A stretch of 7,277 nt of DNA. Source: an uncultured Clostridia bacterium (GTDB taxonomy: Bacteria; Bacillota; Clostridia; Christensenellales; Borkfalkiaceae). A program made the translations under genes and the position numbers. Under the pieces are notes generated by a model. That model ran no database searches. It saw nothing but the letters and a program-made list of their open reading frames with translations, and was not told the origin of the DNA. The stretch spans positions 1-7,277 of the forward strand of contig CAKQEE010000054.1 of the NCBI GenBank assembly GCA_934230055.1. The letters are read 5' to 3'. Of the stretch, positions 6,071 through 7,277 are shown piece after piece. Numbering within the stretch: position 1 is the first letter of the stretch; each line of letters starts with the position of its first letter.

Positions 6071-6526
6071 ATGAATAATTTTAAGTTTGCATACGGCAAA
6101 GGCGTGTGGATACTCCTCGCTCTCGCCATTCCGCTTGCCGCGGCGGGGCTCGGGTGGAATATTTATAACCTCGTTTACTTTGCGGAAGAAGGAATATATA
6201 AAATTCTCGCGTACGGGTTATCGGTGATTATCTGCGGTGCGCTTTTAGCCTTTTGCATAAGCGTTGCGGTTTACGGAAGATACGTTTTTAAAAACGGTTG
6301 CATATACCTGCGCTTCGGTTTCGTTTACACCAAAACCAAGGCGGAGGACGTCGTGCGCGTAACTCATTTTATAAAAAGCGACAAGCTCGTTATCTATTTT
6401 AAAGACGCGAAATATTCTGTCGTGGTCATCGCGCCCGAGCTTTATAAAGAATTTATTTCGGCGGTTAAAACCCTTAACCCGAACGTCATAACGGACATTT
6501 GCGACGAGCAGCAGAAAAAGGGCTGA
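6071..6526 (+). CDS. Small two-helix membrane protein with a bacterial PH-like domain
   Basis: This is a 151-residue protein with two predicted membrane helices (about residues 11-31 and 43-68) followed by a cytoplasmic domain of about 75 residues. The domain looks like the bacterial PH fold of the bPH_4 (DUF1200) type: it begins YVFKNGCIYLRFGFV (71-85), continues through alternating beta-like segments (DKLVIYF, KYSVVVIAP) and ends in a helix, LYKEFISAVKTLNPNV (124-139). The closing 'F...L...NP.I/V' is characteristic of that family. Such proteins are usually of unknown function. The start is fixed at 6071 because the only nearby alternatives fall inside the first helix. No ribosome binding site is present. 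It is divergent from the hydratase gene and convergent with the fucosidase gene, so it is a single-gene unit and its context gives no functional hint. Confidence 0.78.
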   Translation: MNNFKFAYGKGVWILLALAIPLAAAGLGWNIYNLVYFAEEGIYKILAYGLSVIICGALLAFCISVAVYGRYVFKNGCIYLRFGFVYTKTKAEDVVRVTHFIKSDKLVIYFKDAKYSVVVIAPELYKEFISAVKTLNPNVITDICDEQQKKG

Positions 6527-6529
6527 AAC

Positions 6530-6557
6530 AAAAAAAACGGCTGATTTATTTACGCCG
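6530..6557 (-). terminator. Weak second terminator for the fucosidase transcript
   Basis: Read on the minus strand, CGGC (6554-6557) pairs with GCCG (6538-6541) and is followed immediately by eight T (6530-6537). The stem has only four pairs and the loop is 12 bases, so this would at most back up the stronger hairpin at 6584-6621 that such a transcript meets first. Confidence 0.3.
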
Positions 6558-6583
6558 AATCGTTTGTTTCTAAAAAACGAAAA

Positions 6584-6621
6584 GCCTCCGCGGGGCATTT
6601 TTCCCGCAGAGGTCTTTTTTT
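6584..6621. terminator. Bidirectional intrinsic terminator
   Basis: CCTCCGCGGG (6585-6594) pairs with CCCGCAGAGG (6603-6612) with a single C/A mismatch and an eight-base loop. On the plus strand seven T (6615-6621) follow, ending the PH-like gene 58 bases past its stop. On the minus strand the stem is followed by CTTTTCGTTTTTT, which would end the fucosidase transcript just after its stop at 6631. Confidence 0.85.
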
Positions 6622-6630
6622 AAAGCTTTT

Positions 6631-7277
6631 TTATTTTATACCGAAGCGGGCGACGCGGACGTGCATACTCGTGCCGTAAGAAAAAGGAGTAGCTTCAAAC
6701 TCGTTCTTTTTCGTCTTTACCGCTTTGCCGCTGTCAAGCCAACGAACGTTCTTTATATCGGCGTTTATTTTAACCCTGCGCACGACTCCGCCGAGCTGTA
6801 CGTTCGCGTTAGCCGCCATAGGCACGTCTTTTATAACGGCATAGTAACAATCTTTACCTTTAAGAATATCCGCGTTTTCCGCAGTTATATCGCAAGGCTT
6901 AACCTCGTATATAAAGTTTTTGTTAAACTTTATCCACTTGCCTATCTCTTCCAAAACGCCTTTATCTATCCCTTTAAGGGTACCGTTGCCCGTAGGCCCT
7001 ACGTTTAAAAGGAAGTTACAACCGAATTTTCTGCAATCGACGAGGTTTTCTATAAGCTCTTTTACCGACTTATAGCTTACGTCGTTTTTAGCGTATCCCC
7101 AATGGTCGTTGAGTATCTGGCACATTTCGCCCGCGCGATGACGGTCGGAATTATCTACGTATGCGGGTTTACCCCTCTCGAAGGTTACGCTGTCCAGCTC
7201 GGGGTGACCTACTTTGCCGAGTTCCGAAAGCCCCGTGTTATTTATTATCATCGCTTCCGGCTGATACTTTCTTATGG
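6631..7277 (-). CDS. Alpha-L-fucosidase (GH29), C-terminal part (cut by window edge)
   Basis: These are the last 214 residues of a family 29 glycoside hydrolase, a retaining enzyme that releases L-fucose from glycans such as host mucin or milk sugars. The reading frame is open to the right edge, where it begins IRKYQPEAMIINN, the usual 'vRkYqPdaiinn' strand of the catalytic barrel; the ATG at 7251 is internal and not the start. Further signature segments are TFERGKP (fragment residues 31-37), DHWGYAKND (57-65), KSVKELIENLVDC (69-81) and NFLLNVGPTGNG (87-98), which closes the barrel. The Glu of TFERGKP may be the acid/base residue, which I cannot confirm. The remaining hundred residues form a beta-rich C-terminal domain ending RVARFGIK. 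The nucleophile Asp and any signal peptide are outside the window. It ends against a shared terminator, facing the PH-like gene. The substrate linkage cannot be told. Confidence 0.92.
   Translation of the reverse strand, partial: IRKYQPEAMIINNTGLSELGKVGHPELDSVTFERGKPAYVDNSDRHRAGEMCQILNDHWGYAKNDVSYKSVKELIENLVDCRKFGCNFLLNVGPTGNGTLKGIDKGVLEEIGKWIKFNKNFIYEVKPCDITAENADILKGKDCYYAVIKDVPMAANANVQLGGVVRRVKINADIKNVRWLDSGKAVKTKKNEFEATPFSYGTSMHVRVARFGIK

Noticed and set aside
1..7277. A multi-gene defence, secretion or biosynthetic system
   Set aside because: The strand pattern breaks the window into five or six small units, every long frame falls in a known family, and no nuclease, toxin pair, integrase, repeat array or pathway set is present.

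Overview
The window looks like a stretch of chromosome from a Clostridia-type member of the Bacillota, probably from an uncultured gut lineage. The evidence is a SpoVB-like flippase, a clostridial-type YbhJ-like hydratase, an alpha-L-fucosidase, AGGAGG-type ribosome binding sites, frequent ATA and GCG codons, and short intergenic gaps with sigma-A-like promoters. The phylum is an inference and the genus cannot be told from these bases.

Layout from left to right. Positions 1-1794 hold three minus-strand genes: a LysM-only protein (1513-1794), then a YihY/BrkB-family membrane protein (433-1362) behind its own good promoter, then the N-terminal part of an ABC-2-type ATPase (1-397) that runs off the left edge. 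The last two are 35 bases apart and probably co-transcribed. A SpoVB-like flippase (1858-3399, plus) diverges from the LysM gene across 63 bases. A 252-base hairpin-rich gap (3400-3651) separates the flippase from a convergent YbhJ-like hydratase of the aconitase superfamily (3652-5835, minus). A 235-base divergent gap (5836-6070) holds a promoter and structured leader for the hydratase. It also holds a promoter lying almost on top of the start of a small membrane protein with a bacterial PH-like domain (6071-6526, plus). A bidirectional terminator (6584-6621) separates that gene from the C-terminal part of a GH29 alpha-L-fucosidase (6631-7277, minus), which runs off the right edge.

How the genes work together. 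The left half is envelope-flavoured (ABC ATPase, YihY, LysM protein, lipid-linked-sugar flippase). The right half has two unrelated catabolic enzymes flanking a small membrane protein. Strands alternate and most genes have their own promoter or terminator, so this reads as a series of small transcription units rather than one pathway operon. I see no mobile element, CRISPR array, tRNA, rRNA or convincing new multi-gene system. The most interesting points are regulatory. Two genes appear to be transcribed without a leader. The gap at 3400-3651 may encode a small RNA. The hydratase, whose substrate I do not know, has a leader with mutually exclusive pairings next to its ribosome binding site.
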